Source: Lachnospiraceae bacterium (GTDB lineage Bacteria > Bacillota > Clostridia > Lachnospirales > Anaerotignaceae). From it: a stretch of 63,374 nt of DNA. Made by a program: the position numbers and the translations under genes. The stretch covers positions 1 through 63,374 of the forward strand of contig DPJA01000011.1 of NCBI GenBank assembly GCA_003543235.1. The letters run 5' to 3'. This document shows positions 7,645-16,366 of this stretch, piece after piece. The notes beneath the pieces were generated by a model that ran no database searches, was not told the origin of the DNA, and was given only the letters and a program-made list of their open reading frames with translations. The stretch's first letter is position 1. Each line of letters begins with the position of its first letter.

Positions 7645-8709
7645 ATGAAGAAAAGAATTTTAGCATTGGTTTTAAGCTTAGCAATGACAACAGCACTTGC
7701 AGGATGTAGCTCAAAGGCTGATACAACACAGCCTGACACAACAAAGACAACAGAAAATGAGAGCAATTCGTCACAGGCGGAAACAACAGAAGGCGAAAAT
7801 TACACCGTGGGTATAAGCCAGTTTGCAGTACATGGTTCTTTGGATAACTGCCGTGAGGGCTTTTTAAAAGGTCTTGCAGAAGAAGGCATTGTTGAGGGTA
7901 AAAACTTGACAGTTACTTATGAAAATGCTCAGGCAGACACAGGTACAGCAGGACAGATTGCAGACAATTTTGTTTCAAATGGAGTAGACATGATTTGTGC
8001 TATTGCCACACCAAGTGCTGCAAGTGCATATTCAGCAGCAATGAAAAGCGATATTCCTGTTATATATACAGCTGTATCAGACCCAATAGCGGCAGGCCTT
8101 GCTAACGAGGACGGAACACCTGTGGCTGAAATTACAGGTACATCGGATAAACTTCCTGTTGAACAACAGTTGGAAATGATAAGAAAAGTCCTTCCAGATG
8201 CTAAATCAATTGGTATCATTTATACAACTAGTGAGGCTAATTCCGAAGCTACGGTTAAAGAATATCAAGCTCACGTTGCAGATTATGGTTTTACCCTTGA
8301 AACAGTAGGAATAAGCACAACTGCAGATATTCCTCTTGCGGCAGACAGCCTTATTTCAAAAGTTGACTGTATTAATAACTTAACTGATAACACAGTTGTT
8401 CAGGGTCTTGCAACTGTTCTTTCCAAGGCAAAGGCAGCAAACATACCTGTATTTGGTAGCGAGGTTGAGCAGGTTAAAAATGGTTGTCTTGCGGCTGTTG
8501 GTATTGAATATTCAGACCTTGGAGTTCAGACTGGAAAGATGGCGGCAAAAATATTAAAGGGCGAAGCAAAAGCATCCGAAATGAATTTTGAACTTATTTC
8601 AGAATGTGGATTATATGTAAACAAAGCTGTTGCAGCCGACCTTGGAATTAAGCTTGACGAAGAATATGTTAGCGGAGCAGTTGAAAGTTTTGACGAAATA
8701 GCACAATAA
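7645..8709 (+). CDS. trpX: Tryptophan-type ABC transporter, substrate-binding lipoprotein
   Basis: A 354-residue lipoprotein with lipobox LAGC (C21), a Thr/Ser/Glu-rich linker and an ABC_sub_bind (TrpX/YtrX-like) fold from about YTVGISQFAVHGSLD. Motifs common to the family include PVIYTAVSDPIAAGL and VEQQLEMIRKVLPDAKSIG. The Trp T-box upstream supports tryptophan as ligand. It is the first gene of a three-gene importer. Homologous families also bind tyrosine or unknown ligands, so the specificity rests on the riboswitch. Confidence 0.9.
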   Translation: MKKRILALVLSLAMTTALAGCSSKADTTQPDTTKTTENESNSSQAETTEGENYTVGISQFAVHGSLDNCREGFLKGLAEEGIVEGKNLTVTYENAQADTGTAGQIADNFVSNGVDMICAIATPSAASAYSAAMKSDIPVIYTAVSDPIAAGLANEDGTPVAEITGTSDKLPVEQQLEMIRKVLPDAKSIGIIYTTSEANSEATVKEYQAHVADYGFTLETVGISTTADIPLAADSLISKVDCINNLTDNTVVQGLATVLSKAKAANIPVFGSEVEQVKNGCLAAVGIEYSDLGVQTGKMAAKILKGEAKASEMNFELISECGLYVNKAVAADLGIKLDEEYVSGAVESFDEIAQ

Positions 8710-8747
8710 TCACAATAATAATGTAAGAAAATTTAGGAGGAACAGAT

Positions 8748-9629
8748 ATGGGCATCTTCATTGGTGTGTTGGAGCAGGGACTTATTTATGGAGTTATGGC
8801 TCTTGGCATTTACATTACCTATAAAATATTGGATTTTCCAGACTTAACCGTTGATGGAAGTTTCCCAATGGGGGCGGCAGTAACGGCAGTCCTTCTAACT
8901 AAAGGAGTAAATCCATATCTGGCACTTCTTGTATCATTTTTGGCAGGTGCAGCTGCGGGTATATGCACAGGGCTTATACACGTTAAGCTTAAAGTAAGGG
9001 ATTTGCTTTCAGGTATTATTATGATGACGGCACTTTACAGCATTAATTTAAGAATTACAGGAAAAGTCAATGTACCACTTTTTACAAATGAAACTGTACT
9101 TGAAAACAAGGTTGTTGATGAAGCATTTGCTAGAATGCCACAAATTCAAATACTTATAGTTGCACTTATAATTGCACTTATTGTAAAAATACTTTTAGAT
9201 ACATATTTAAAAACAAAATCGGGATATTTGCTTCGAGCTGTTGGCGACAATGAAACTATAGTAACAAGCCTTGCAAAAGATAAGGGCATGGTGAAAATTA
9301 TTGGTCTTGCAATAGCCAACGCTTTGGTGGCTTTAGGCGGAAGTGTTATGTGCCAGCAACAAAGGTTTTTTGATGTTTCTATGGGAACGGGTACAATGGT
9401 TATAGGTCTTGCCAGTGTTATTATTGGCACAAATATATTTAAAAATTCAAGAATAATTAAGCCAACAACAGCAGTGCTTATAGGTTCAATTATTTATAAG
9501 GGCTGTGTTGCTTTTGCAATATCACGTGGACTAAAAGCAAATGATATGAAATTAATTACATCTGTGCTGTTCCTTGTTATTATAGTTATAACTATGGATA
9601 GAAAAAGGAAGGTGAAAGGCAATGCTTGA
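8748..9629 (+). CDS. trpY: Tryptophan-type ABC transporter permease
   Basis: A 293-residue permease of the BPD_transp_2 family with about nine hydrophobic segments. The opening GVLEQGLIYGVMALGIYITY and the motif FPDLTVDGSFPMGAA are hallmarks of this importer class. It has a TTAGGAGGA ribosome site. Its end overlaps the ATPase start by eight bases, so the two are translationally coupled. Confidence 0.92.
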   Translation: MGIFIGVLEQGLIYGVMALGIYITYKILDFPDLTVDGSFPMGAAVTAVLLTKGVNPYLALLVSFLAGAAAGICTGLIHVKLKVRDLLSGIIMMTALYSINLRITGKVNVPLFTNETVLENKVVDEAFARMPQIQILIVALIIALIVKILLDTYLKTKSGYLLRAVGDNETIVTSLAKDKGMVKIIGLAIANALVALGGSVMCQQQRFFDVSMGTGTMVIGLASVIIGTNIFKNSRIIKPTTAVLIGSIIYKGCVAFAISRGLKANDMKLITSVLFLVIIVITMDRKRKVKGNA

Positions 9630-10395
9630 GTTGAAAAACATAAGTAAATATTACAACCTGGGAACTGTTAACGAAATGTGCCTTTTCAACAACTTTAATT
9701 TATCCGTAAATGAGGGCGAATTTGTATCGGTTGTGGGAAGTAACGGTTCGGGCAAAACGTCTATGCTTAACATAATTTGTGGCAGTATAGATATTGACGG
9801 CGGCAACATTTTAATTAAAGATAAAAACATTACTAAAATGAAAGAGTTTGAACGGAACAAGGTTATTGGTCGTGTATATCAAAACCCAGCTATGGGTACG
9901 TGTCCCAACATGACAATACTGGAAAATATGTCTATAGCAGACAATAAAGGCAAGGTCTTTGGTTTAGGGCGAGGTACAAATAAGGAACGCATAAATTATT
10001 ACAAGGAACAGCTTAAATTGCTTAATTTAGGGCTGGAAGATAAGCTGAATATAAAGGTAGGTTCTCTTTCGGGAGGACAACGACAGGCAATGGCATTGCT
10101 TATGGCGACTATGACACCTATTAATTTTCTTATTCTTGATGAACATACAGCGGCACTGGACCCGAAAACGGCAGACCTTATTATGGAATTGACTGATAAG
10201 GTGGTTAAAGAAAAAAAACTTACTACCATTATGGTTACTCATAACCTAAGATATGCAATAGAATATGGCAATCGTCTTATAATGATGCACCAAGGTAACG
10301 CTATATTGGATAAAAGTGCTGATGAAAAGACAAAAACCAAAATAGAGGATATTTTAAAGATGTTTAACCAAATAAGCATAGAATGTGGAAATTGA
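9622..10395 (+). CDS. trpZ: Tryptophan-type ABC transporter ATP-binding protein
   Basis: A 257-residue ATPase with Walker A (GSNGSGKTS), signature (LSGGQRQAMALLMA) and Walker B (FLILDEHTAALDP). The Walker B Glu is followed by His rather than Pro, which is normal in this family. It overlaps the permease gene by eight bases and is followed by a terminator, closing the trpXYZ unit. Confidence 0.93.
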   Translation: MLELKNISKYYNLGTVNEMCLFNNFNLSVNEGEFVSVVGSNGSGKTSMLNIICGSIDIDGGNILIKDKNITKMKEFERNKVIGRVYQNPAMGTCPNMTILENMSIADNKGKVFGLGRGTNKERINYYKEQLKLLNLGLEDKLNIKVGSLSGGQRQAMALLMATMTPINFLILDEHTAALDPKTADLIMELTDKVVKEKKLTTIMVTHNLRYAIEYGNRLIMMHQGNAILDKSADEKTKTKIEDILKMFNQISIECGN

Positions 10396-10404
10396 CAAAA
10401 GCTG

Positions 10405-10433
10405 AGGTACTTCAAAACGAAGTGCCTTTTTTT
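10405..10433 (+). terminator. Rho-independent terminator after trpZ
   Basis: AGGTACTTC pairs with GAAGTGCCT (9 bp, one G-U) around AAAAC, followed by a run of T residues. It lies 10 bases past the trpZ stop. Confidence 0.85.
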
Positions 10434-10558
10434 AATTTCTGGGTATATAAAAAGGATAAAAACATCGAAATTTAAAATTGATGTAAAAACAAGATGTATT
10501 CAACATTATTTGCTAAGAATTTAAGTGTAAATTGTAGTTTTATGACGTATTTTGGAAG

Positions 10559-10617
10559 ATTTGCAATGTACAATATGACGAATAAAATCTCCGCTAAATA
10601 TGGAAAACATTGCAAAT
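10559..10617 (+). promoter_or_regulatory. 11-bp inverted repeat over the pilus promoter, possible operator
   Basis: ATTTGCAATGT at 10559-10569 is repeated as its exact reverse complement ACATTGCAAAT at 10607-10617. The right arm covers the -35 box at 10610-10615. The 37-base gap would place the arms about 4.5 helical turns apart. This may be a two-site operator or a looping element. The rest of the 10434-10763 gap is AT-rich with no gene. Confidence 0.5.
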
Positions 10618-10638
10618 TTGATAAATGTGTGCTATAAT
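10610..10638 (+). promoter_or_regulatory. Promoter of the type IV pilus operon
   Basis: TTGCAA at 10610-10615, a 17-base spacer, then TATAAT at 10633-10638 preceded by TGC (extended -10). It lies 125 bases upstream of pilB and is the only strong promoter in the intergenic region. Confidence 0.75.
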
Positions 10639-10763
10639 AAGCACATTATTAGAAATTTTTATACAATTGTATTGCTTTAAAAAAGACATTATTAAAAAAT
10701 AGTTAAAAATAATAACAAATTTAATATTTTTTGTAGATTTTTAACGTCATGAGGTGTGGTAGC

Positions 10764-12467
10764 ATGAGGTTTTATAAGAAAAAAATGCGTATGGGCGACA
10801 TACTCATTGAACAGAAAATGATAAATCAAGAACAACTGAATATGGCTCTTGAGTTAAAGAAAAAAACAAAAAAACGTCTAGGGGATGTCCTTGTAGAAGC
10901 AGGAATTATTACCGAACGTGAAATAGCATTTAGCCTGAACAAACAGTTGGGGATTGATATGATAGACCTTAGAGGTATTAAAATACCTCAGGAGTTAATT
11001 GGTCTAGTAAGTGGGTCAATTTTGCGTAAGCATAAGGTTTTGCCTATTGGCTTTGATGAACAAGACTCTACCACACTTCTTCTTGCCATGGCAGACCCCT
11101 TAGATATTGTGGCACAGGATGATATATCAATAATAACTAATTTTCGTGTAGAGCCAAGAATAGCTACCGTTGGTGATATAAACGCAGTTTTAGATAAATA
11201 TTTCGGAACAGAAGAGGCAATGAGTGCTGCCGAGCAGTATACCAAGGAACGTGAGCAGCAGTTGCAAATAGAATCATCAACCTCTTTACAGGACGAAGTC
11301 GAGCTTAATTCTGCCCCTATTGTGCAGATTGTAAAAACAATGGTGGAACAGGCGGTAAGGCAACGTGCTAGTGATATACATATAGAGGCCCTTGAACGTC
11401 AGGTGCGTATTAGATACCGTATAGATGGAGTTTTAACTGAAAAAATGGTTTATGATAGGTCGCTGTTGTCAGCCATTGTCACACGTGTAAAAATCATGGG
11501 GCATATGGATATTTCAGAAAAGCGTAAGCCTCAGGACGGACGTATAACCATGGTTGTAGACCTTGCGGAATATGATATTCGTGTTTCTGTACTGCCTACA
11601 TCATTTGGAGAGAAAGTGGTTATGCGTTTAACCAGTGCCACAGGTCTTACTCGAAACAAATCGGAATTAGGGTTGAGAGATTGGGAGCTTAAGAAATTCG
11701 ACAATATTCTTAAAAATCCTAACGGAATTATTTTGGTAACGGGACCAACAGGAAGCGGAAAATCCACCACTTTGTACACTGCTTTAAGTGAATTGAACAC
11801 TGAGGCTGTAAACATAATAACTGTGGAGGACCCTGTTGAGGCAAACATAGCTGGTATTAATCAGGTGAATGTTAACCCAAAGGCGGACTTTACCTTTGCA
11901 AATGCTTTGCGTGCTATATTAAGACAGGATCCAGACATAATTATGATTGGCGAAATAAGAGATTATGAAACAGCCGCTATTGCTGTGCAGGCATCCATAA
12001 CGGGGCATTTAGTTGTTAGCACGTTACATACTAACAGCTCGGCTGCAACAATTACACGTCTGTTGGATATGGGAATTGAATCATTCCTTATTGCTGACTC
12101 AATTGTTGGTGTAATTGCACAGCGGCTTGTGCGTCGATTGTGTACATCGTGTAGAAAGCCTCGACAGGCAGACGATGAAGAAAAACTGATTTTAGGTAAA
12201 GCCATCACTGATGATGTTGTTATATATGATGCTTGTGGTTGTAGCATTTGTGCTGAAACAGGTTACTATGGACGTATTGGCGTGTACGAAATTATGGAGA
12301 TTGACCAGAAGCTTAGGCAGGTAATTGTTGCTAAGAGCAGTACCGAGAAAATAAAGGAAACTGCTGTTAATAACGGAATGCACACACTGCACAGGAGTTC
12401 TGTGGAATATGTATTGGATGGTATGACAACTATTTCTGAAATGATGAAAGTTTCTTTTGAAGGTTAA
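10764..12467 (+). CDS. pilB: Type IV pilus assembly ATPase PilB
   Basis: A 567-residue GspE/PilB hexameric ATPase that powers pilus extension. An N-terminal MshEN domain (MRMGDILIEQKMI, LGDVLVEAGII) is followed by the catalytic core with Walker A GPTGSGKS at about 327-334, an Asp box (EDPVE), Walker B (IIMIGEIRD) and a His box (TGHLVVSTLHTN). A four-cysteine zinc site is present (CTSC then CSIC). The ATG at 10764 is preferred because GAGGTG at 10751-10756 lies seven bases upstream; an in-frame ATG at 10749 has no ribosome site. It is the first gene of the pilus operon. Confidence 0.95.
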   Translation: MRFYKKKMRMGDILIEQKMINQEQLNMALELKKKTKKRLGDVLVEAGIITEREIAFSLNKQLGIDMIDLRGIKIPQELIGLVSGSILRKHKVLPIGFDEQDSTTLLLAMADPLDIVAQDDISIITNFRVEPRIATVGDINAVLDKYFGTEEAMSAAEQYTKEREQQLQIESSTSLQDEVELNSAPIVQIVKTMVEQAVRQRASDIHIEALERQVRIRYRIDGVLTEKMVYDRSLLSAIVTRVKIMGHMDISEKRKPQDGRITMVVDLAEYDIRVSVLPTSFGEKVVMRLTSATGLTRNKSELGLRDWELKKFDNILKNPNGIILVTGPTGSGKSTTLYTALSELNTEAVNIITVEDPVEANIAGINQVNVNPKADFTFANALRAILRQDPDIIMIGEIRDYETAAIAVQASITGHLVVSTLHTNSSAATITRLLDMGIESFLIADSIVGVIAQRLVRRLCTSCRKPRQADDEEKLILGKAITDDVVIYDACGCSICAETGYYGRIGVYEIMEIDQKLRQVIVAKSSTEKIKETAVNNGMHTLHRSSVEYVLDGMTTISEMMKVSFEG

Positions 12468-12528
12468 CTAAGGGCTTATAAAATTTTGCCATTGTAATTT
12501 TACCAGAGATGAATGAGGTGCATATATT

Positions 12529-13596
12529 ATGGGAGAAGACAATAAATTAACAAAGCTTTTGAAAAAAGCAGTTGAAAAACGTGCTTCAGACATACATTTC
12601 AGTGCAGGGATAGCACCATCTTGCCGTATTGATGGAAAGCTTTGTGCTATGACAGAAGAAAAAATTATGCCAGAAGAAATAAATGAACTTGCTAAAATAC
12701 TTATGAATGAGAAACAATGGTCTGTGCTTAACAGTAAGGGAGAAGTTGATTTTGCATATTCGTTGCCTGTGGTAGGCCGTTTTCGTGCCAACGTATTTCA
12801 TCAAAGGGGAACAATTGCAATGTCACTGCGTATTCTTAACCTTAAAATACCTTACCCTGAAGAATTGAACTTACCAAAGCTTGTAATCGATATGACTAAA
12901 AAAAGACGAGGGCTGGTACTTGTAACAGGAATTACAGGAAGTGGTAAATCCACAACACTGGCATCTCTTGTTAACCTTATAAACGAAAATTATGCTTACC
13001 ACATTATCACACTTGAGGACCCTATAGAATATCTTCACAGGCACAAAAAATCTATTGTTAATCAGCGTGAAATGGGAATGGATTCTCAAAATTATGCCAG
13101 TGCCCTTAGAGCGGCATTAAGGCAGGACCCTGATGTTATATTGGTTGGTGAAATGAGAGATTTGGAAACAATATCTGTAGCAGTTACAGCGGCAGAAACA
13201 GGGCATTTGGTATTTTCCACTTTGCATACAATTGGTGCGGCAAATACCATAGACAGAATTATAGACGTTTTTCCTACCTATCAACAACAGCAGATACGAA
13301 CCCAGCTTGCCGATGTGCTTCAATGTGTTGTATCTCAGCAGTTGCTTCCTAAGAAGGACGGCAATGGTAGAATTGGTGCATTTGAAACTATGGCAGTTAA
13401 CGGTGCAATACGTAACATGATTAGGGAATCTAAAACCTTTCAAATTCAAACAGTAATGCAAACTAGTCGTGGTTTGGGAATGCAAACTATGGATGATGCA
13501 ATTTATGACCTTTGTGTGGCGGATATTGTTGACCAAAATGAGGGAATAGGCTATGCACAGGATACAGAGGCTTTGCGAAAGAGATTAGGTCGTTAG
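12529..13596 (+). CDS. pilT: Type IV pilus retraction ATPase PilT
   Basis: A 355-residue ATPase that would drive pilus retraction and twitching. Walker A reads GITGSGKS with Ile in place of the usual Pro. The Asp box (EDPIEYLH), Walker B (VILVGEMRDLET) and His box (TGHLVFSTLHT) are intact, and the PilT-specific AIRNMIRE motif is near the C-terminus. It lies 61 bases after pilB and 12 bases before pilC. Its presence suggests that the pili are dynamic. Confidence 0.95.
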   Translation: MGEDNKLTKLLKKAVEKRASDIHFSAGIAPSCRIDGKLCAMTEEKIMPEEINELAKILMNEKQWSVLNSKGEVDFAYSLPVVGRFRANVFHQRGTIAMSLRILNLKIPYPEELNLPKLVIDMTKKRRGLVLVTGITGSGKSTTLASLVNLINENYAYHIITLEDPIEYLHRHKKSIVNQREMGMDSQNYASALRAALRQDPDVILVGEMRDLETISVAVTAAETGHLVFSTLHTIGAANTIDRIIDVFPTYQQQQIRTQLADVLQCVVSQQLLPKKDGNGRIGAFETMAVNGAIRNMIRESKTFQIQTVMQTSRGLGMQTMDDAIYDLCVADIVDQNEGIGYAQDTEALRKRLGR

Positions 13597-13608
13597 GGGA
13601 TGATTTAG

Positions 13609-14826
13609 TTGGAAACTTTTAGTTACAGTGCAGTAGACAGGAAAGGTAACCAGAAAAAAGGTGCCATAGAGTCAGATAATATAGACAAAGCCATTGCCAC
13701 CTTAAAGGCTGATGGGCTTATACCTATTTCTGTGGCAGAGCAAAGCTTGCTTGGCAAGGATATTGAATTGAAGTTTTTATCTTCTAAGCCAAAAGCCAGA
13801 GATTTAAGCGTTTTTTGTCGCCAGTTTGTAAGCATAATATCTGCGGGTGTTCCTATTATAACTGCCTTGGAAATGCTTTCGGACCAGACAGAAAATAAGA
13901 TGCTTAAAGGAGCAATTAGCGAAACAAAGCGTTCTATAGAAAAAGGAGAATCGCTGGCATCTTCAATGAAAAAGCATACAGACGTGTTTTCTGAAATTTT
14001 TATTACTATGGTTGAAGCAGGAGAGGTTTCGGGTAGTTTGGAAATATCCTTTGTACGTATGGCACAGCAGTTTGAAAAGGAAGCCCGCTTAAAGGCACTT
14101 ATGAAAAAAGCCACAATTTACCCAGCAGTTGTATCTGTGGTTGCGTTGGGAGTGGTAATAGTAATGCTTACCTTTGTTGTACCAACGTTTCAAAGTATGT
14201 TTGACGATTTGGGAACCAAATTGCCTGCACTTACCTTGGCAGTAGTTGCCGCCAGCAAGCTTATGCAAAGCTATTGGTATATATTTATTGCAGTAATAGT
14301 TGGTGTAGTTTTTGCCATTAAGCAGTTTAGTAAAACCATGCTGGGCAAACGAATATTTGGAAAGATAGAGCTTAAATTGCCGTTGTTCGGTAAGCTTGTA
14401 ACAAAGTCCGCTTCGTCAAGGTTAGCACGAACCTTAAGCACATTGCTTGCGGCAGGTATACCGCTTATTGAGTCTTTGGATATTACAGCAAGCACTATGA
14501 TGAATATATATTTTAAAGAACTTTTGTTAGAAGCAAAAGATGAAGTTGCTATGGGTACACCACTTTCAACGCCTATTACCAATGGCGGATTGTTTCCACC
14601 ACTGGTTTGCCATATGATAAAAATTGGTGAAGATGTTGGTGATATGGAGGCTATGCTTGATAAGCTGGCGGATTATTACGATGAAGAAGTGGAAATGGCA
14701 ACTCAGGCACTTATGGCGGCACTTGAGCCAATGATAATTATTGTACTTGCCGTTGTTATAGGCATAATTATTATGTCGGTTATGTTGCCAATGGCAGATA
14801 TGTATAAAAGCTTGGAAACAATTTAA
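13609..14826 (+). CDS. pilC: Type IV pilus inner-membrane platform protein PilC
   Basis: A 405-residue PilC/GspF protein on which the pilus is assembled. It has two repeated T2SF domains (FCRQFVSIISAGVPI and RLARTLSTLLAAGIPL) and about three membrane segments, the last near the C-terminus (MIIIVLAVVIGIIIMSVML). Translation probably starts at the TTG at 13609, with AGGGGATG upstream and ETFSYSAVDRKG as the usual N-terminal motif. It is followed by a 141-base leader before the major pilin. Confidence 0.95.
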   Translation: METFSYSAVDRKGNQKKGAIESDNIDKAIATLKADGLIPISVAEQSLLGKDIELKFLSSKPKARDLSVFCRQFVSIISAGVPIITALEMLSDQTENKMLKGAISETKRSIEKGESLASSMKKHTDVFSEIFITMVEAGEVSGSLEISFVRMAQQFEKEARLKALMKKATIYPAVVSVVALGVVIVMLTFVVPTFQSMFDDLGTKLPALTLAVVAASKLMQSYWYIFIAVIVGVVFAIKQFSKTMLGKRIFGKIELKLPLFGKLVTKSASSRLARTLSTLLAAGIPLIESLDITASTMMNIYFKELLLEAKDEVAMGTPLSTPITNGGLFPPLVCHMIKIGEDVGDMEAMLDKLADYYDEEVEMATQALMAALEPMIIIVLAVVIGIIIMSVMLPMADMYKSLETI

Positions 14827-14878
14827 GAAAAAACATATTAAAGGCACCTGCTAAGGGTGGTTGGTTACGTTTAAACAT

Positions 14879-14902
14879 TGAATACGCTTAGGGGAGTATT
14901 CA
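14879..14902 (+). other. Stem-loop in the pilin leader
   Basis: TGAATAC at 14879-14885 pairs perfectly with GTATTCA at 14896-14902 around a 10-base loop. No T-run follows, so it is not a simple terminator. Its place between pilC and the major pilin suggests mRNA processing or stabilisation of the pilin message. Confidence 0.5.
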
Positions 14903-14967
14903 GGTTTATATAAATAAGTATAACAGACCTAAAGGGCATATTAAAAAGGGAAAGAAGGAGAGTTATT

Positions 14968-15501
14968 ATGAGAAAATTAAGAGAAATGACACAAAAACGT
15001 ATGGGCAATAAAGGTTTCTCTCTTGTGGAGTTAATTATTGTTGTTGCTATTATGGCAGTGTTAGTTGGAATTCTTGCACCACAGTATCTTAAATATGTTG
15101 AAAGATCAAGAGTAGCAGCAGATGATGCAATAGCTGAACAAATTAAAAGTGGAGTAAGTGTTTTGCTTACAGATGATGATTATAAAGAAGTTAAAAGTAG
15201 CTTTACAGTTACATGGACCGGAGCTGGTACCAATCCTGACACAGTTACAATTGCAGGACCTTCTGGTGCAGAACTTACAGCGATTGAAAAGGGTCTTGAT
15301 GAATACCTTGGCCTTGGCTTTGGTACTACTGCAACTGCTCATAAAGATATGAAAGCAAAAGGTCATGTGCCATCAGACGAAACACCTAACCCTGCAGCAG
15401 CATCAACAGCAGCAGGATATGCTGATGCTACTACATATACAGTTACAGTTACAGCTAATGGTGGCATTGGTACAGTAACAAGTGCTGCATGGACTGACTA
15501 A
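14968..15501 (+). CDS. pilA: Major type IV pilin (prepilin)
   Basis: A 177-residue prepilin. A basic leader ends NKG16, and the mature protein would begin FSLVE with Phe at +1 and Glu at +5 (E21). The hydrophobic N-terminal helix (LIIVVAIMAVLVGILA) follows, then a globular domain rich in Thr, Ala and Gly with no cysteines. The C-terminus is low in complexity (TYTVTVTANGG). The longest leader and a strong ribosome site (AAAGAAGGAGAG) fit the main structural subunit. PilD at 15536 would process it. Confidence 0.92.
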   Translation: MRKLREMTQKRMGNKGFSLVELIIVVAIMAVLVGILAPQYLKYVERSRVAADDAIAEQIKSGVSVLLTDDDYKEVKSSFTVTWTGAGTNPDTVTIAGPSGAELTAIEKGLDEYLGLGFGTTATAHKDMKAKGHVPSDETPNPAAASTAAGYADATTYTVTVTANGGIGTVTSAAWTD

Positions 15502-15535
15502 TATAAGTAGCAACTTTTGAAAGGAACATGAAATT

Positions 15536-16297
15536 ATGGATATGTATTTGGCACTTCCCTACATAATAATTTTTCTTTTTGGTGTTAATGTCGGCAGTTT
15601 TCTTAATGTTTGTATTTGCCGTATACCCAAGGGAGAAAGCATAGTAACAACGCCATCTCACTGCGTAAGCTGTGGGAAACAGCTTAAATGGTATGAACTT
15701 ATACCCCTTTTCAGTTGGCTTGCCTTAAGAGGTAAGTGCGGTGGTTGTGGAAGTGTCATTTCCGCTCAATATCCCCTAATTGAGGCGGTGAATGGTATAC
15801 TTTGGGCAGTGGTTTTTCACTGCACAGGTTTCTCAATAGAAACTATATTTTTCTGCCTAATGACCTCAGCACTTATTGTGCTGAGTGTCATAGACAGTAG
15901 AACCTTTGAAATTCCCCAAGGAATAAATATTTTTATATTGGTTTTGGGAATTATACATACAATTCTGAATTTAAACAATTTAATAGATTATTTTATTGGT
16001 TTTTTTGCCGTTAGCGGCATTTTATTTGTAATTTTTGTGCTTACCGCTGGTGGTGGTATTGGTGGCGGAGATATTAAGCTTATGGCAGTTTGTGGACTGC
16101 TTTTAGGTTGGAAATTGATTGTATTGGCATTTTTTATAGGGTGCATAATTGGCTCAATCATTCATTTGGCAAAAATGTATCTGTTTAAAGCGAAAAATGT
16201 ATTGGCAATGGGACCATATCTTTCAGTGGGAATTTTCATTTCAGCACTGTGGGGCGATGGACTGATTAATTGGTATTTAAGCTTTTTAAATTTGTAA
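15536..16297 (+). CDS. pilD: Prepilin peptidase / N-methyltransferase PilD
   Basis: A 253-residue membrane aspartic protease that cleaves prepilin leaders and methylates the new N-terminus. The cytoplasmic domain has two CxxC pairs (C43/C46 and C68/C71). The catalytic aspartates are D119 (LSVIDSRTF) and D178 (GGGDIKLM). The N-terminal motif GSFLNVCICRIP is typical. About seven hydrophobic segments follow. It would process the five prepilin-like proteins of this operon. Confidence 0.95.
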   Translation: MDMYLALPYIIIFLFGVNVGSFLNVCICRIPKGESIVTTPSHCVSCGKQLKWYELIPLFSWLALRGKCGGCGSVISAQYPLIEAVNGILWAVVFHCTGFSIETIFFCLMTSALIVLSVIDSRTFEIPQGINIFILVLGIIHTILNLNNLIDYFIGFFAVSGILFVIFVLTAGGGIGGGDIKLMAVCGLLLGWKLIVLAFFIGCIIGSIIHLAKMYLFKAKNVLAMGPYLSVGIFISALWGDGLINWYLSFLNL

Positions 16298-16366
16298 ATA
16301 ATGTTCAGCAAAAAAATGAACTGGAATATATACTGTAAGGCTATACACTTATAGGGGGTAATTTGG

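Noticed and set aside
13117..13536. Long open frames on the opposite strand inside pilT, pilC and other genes
   Set aside because: They have no ribosome sites, use unlikely amino acid compositions (Cys, His, Asn and Tyr rich) and lie fully within well-supported genes.
14827..14967. c-di-GMP riboswitch before the major pilin
   Set aside because: Such riboswitches control pili in some clostridia, but the conserved cores of class I and class II could not be found by eye.
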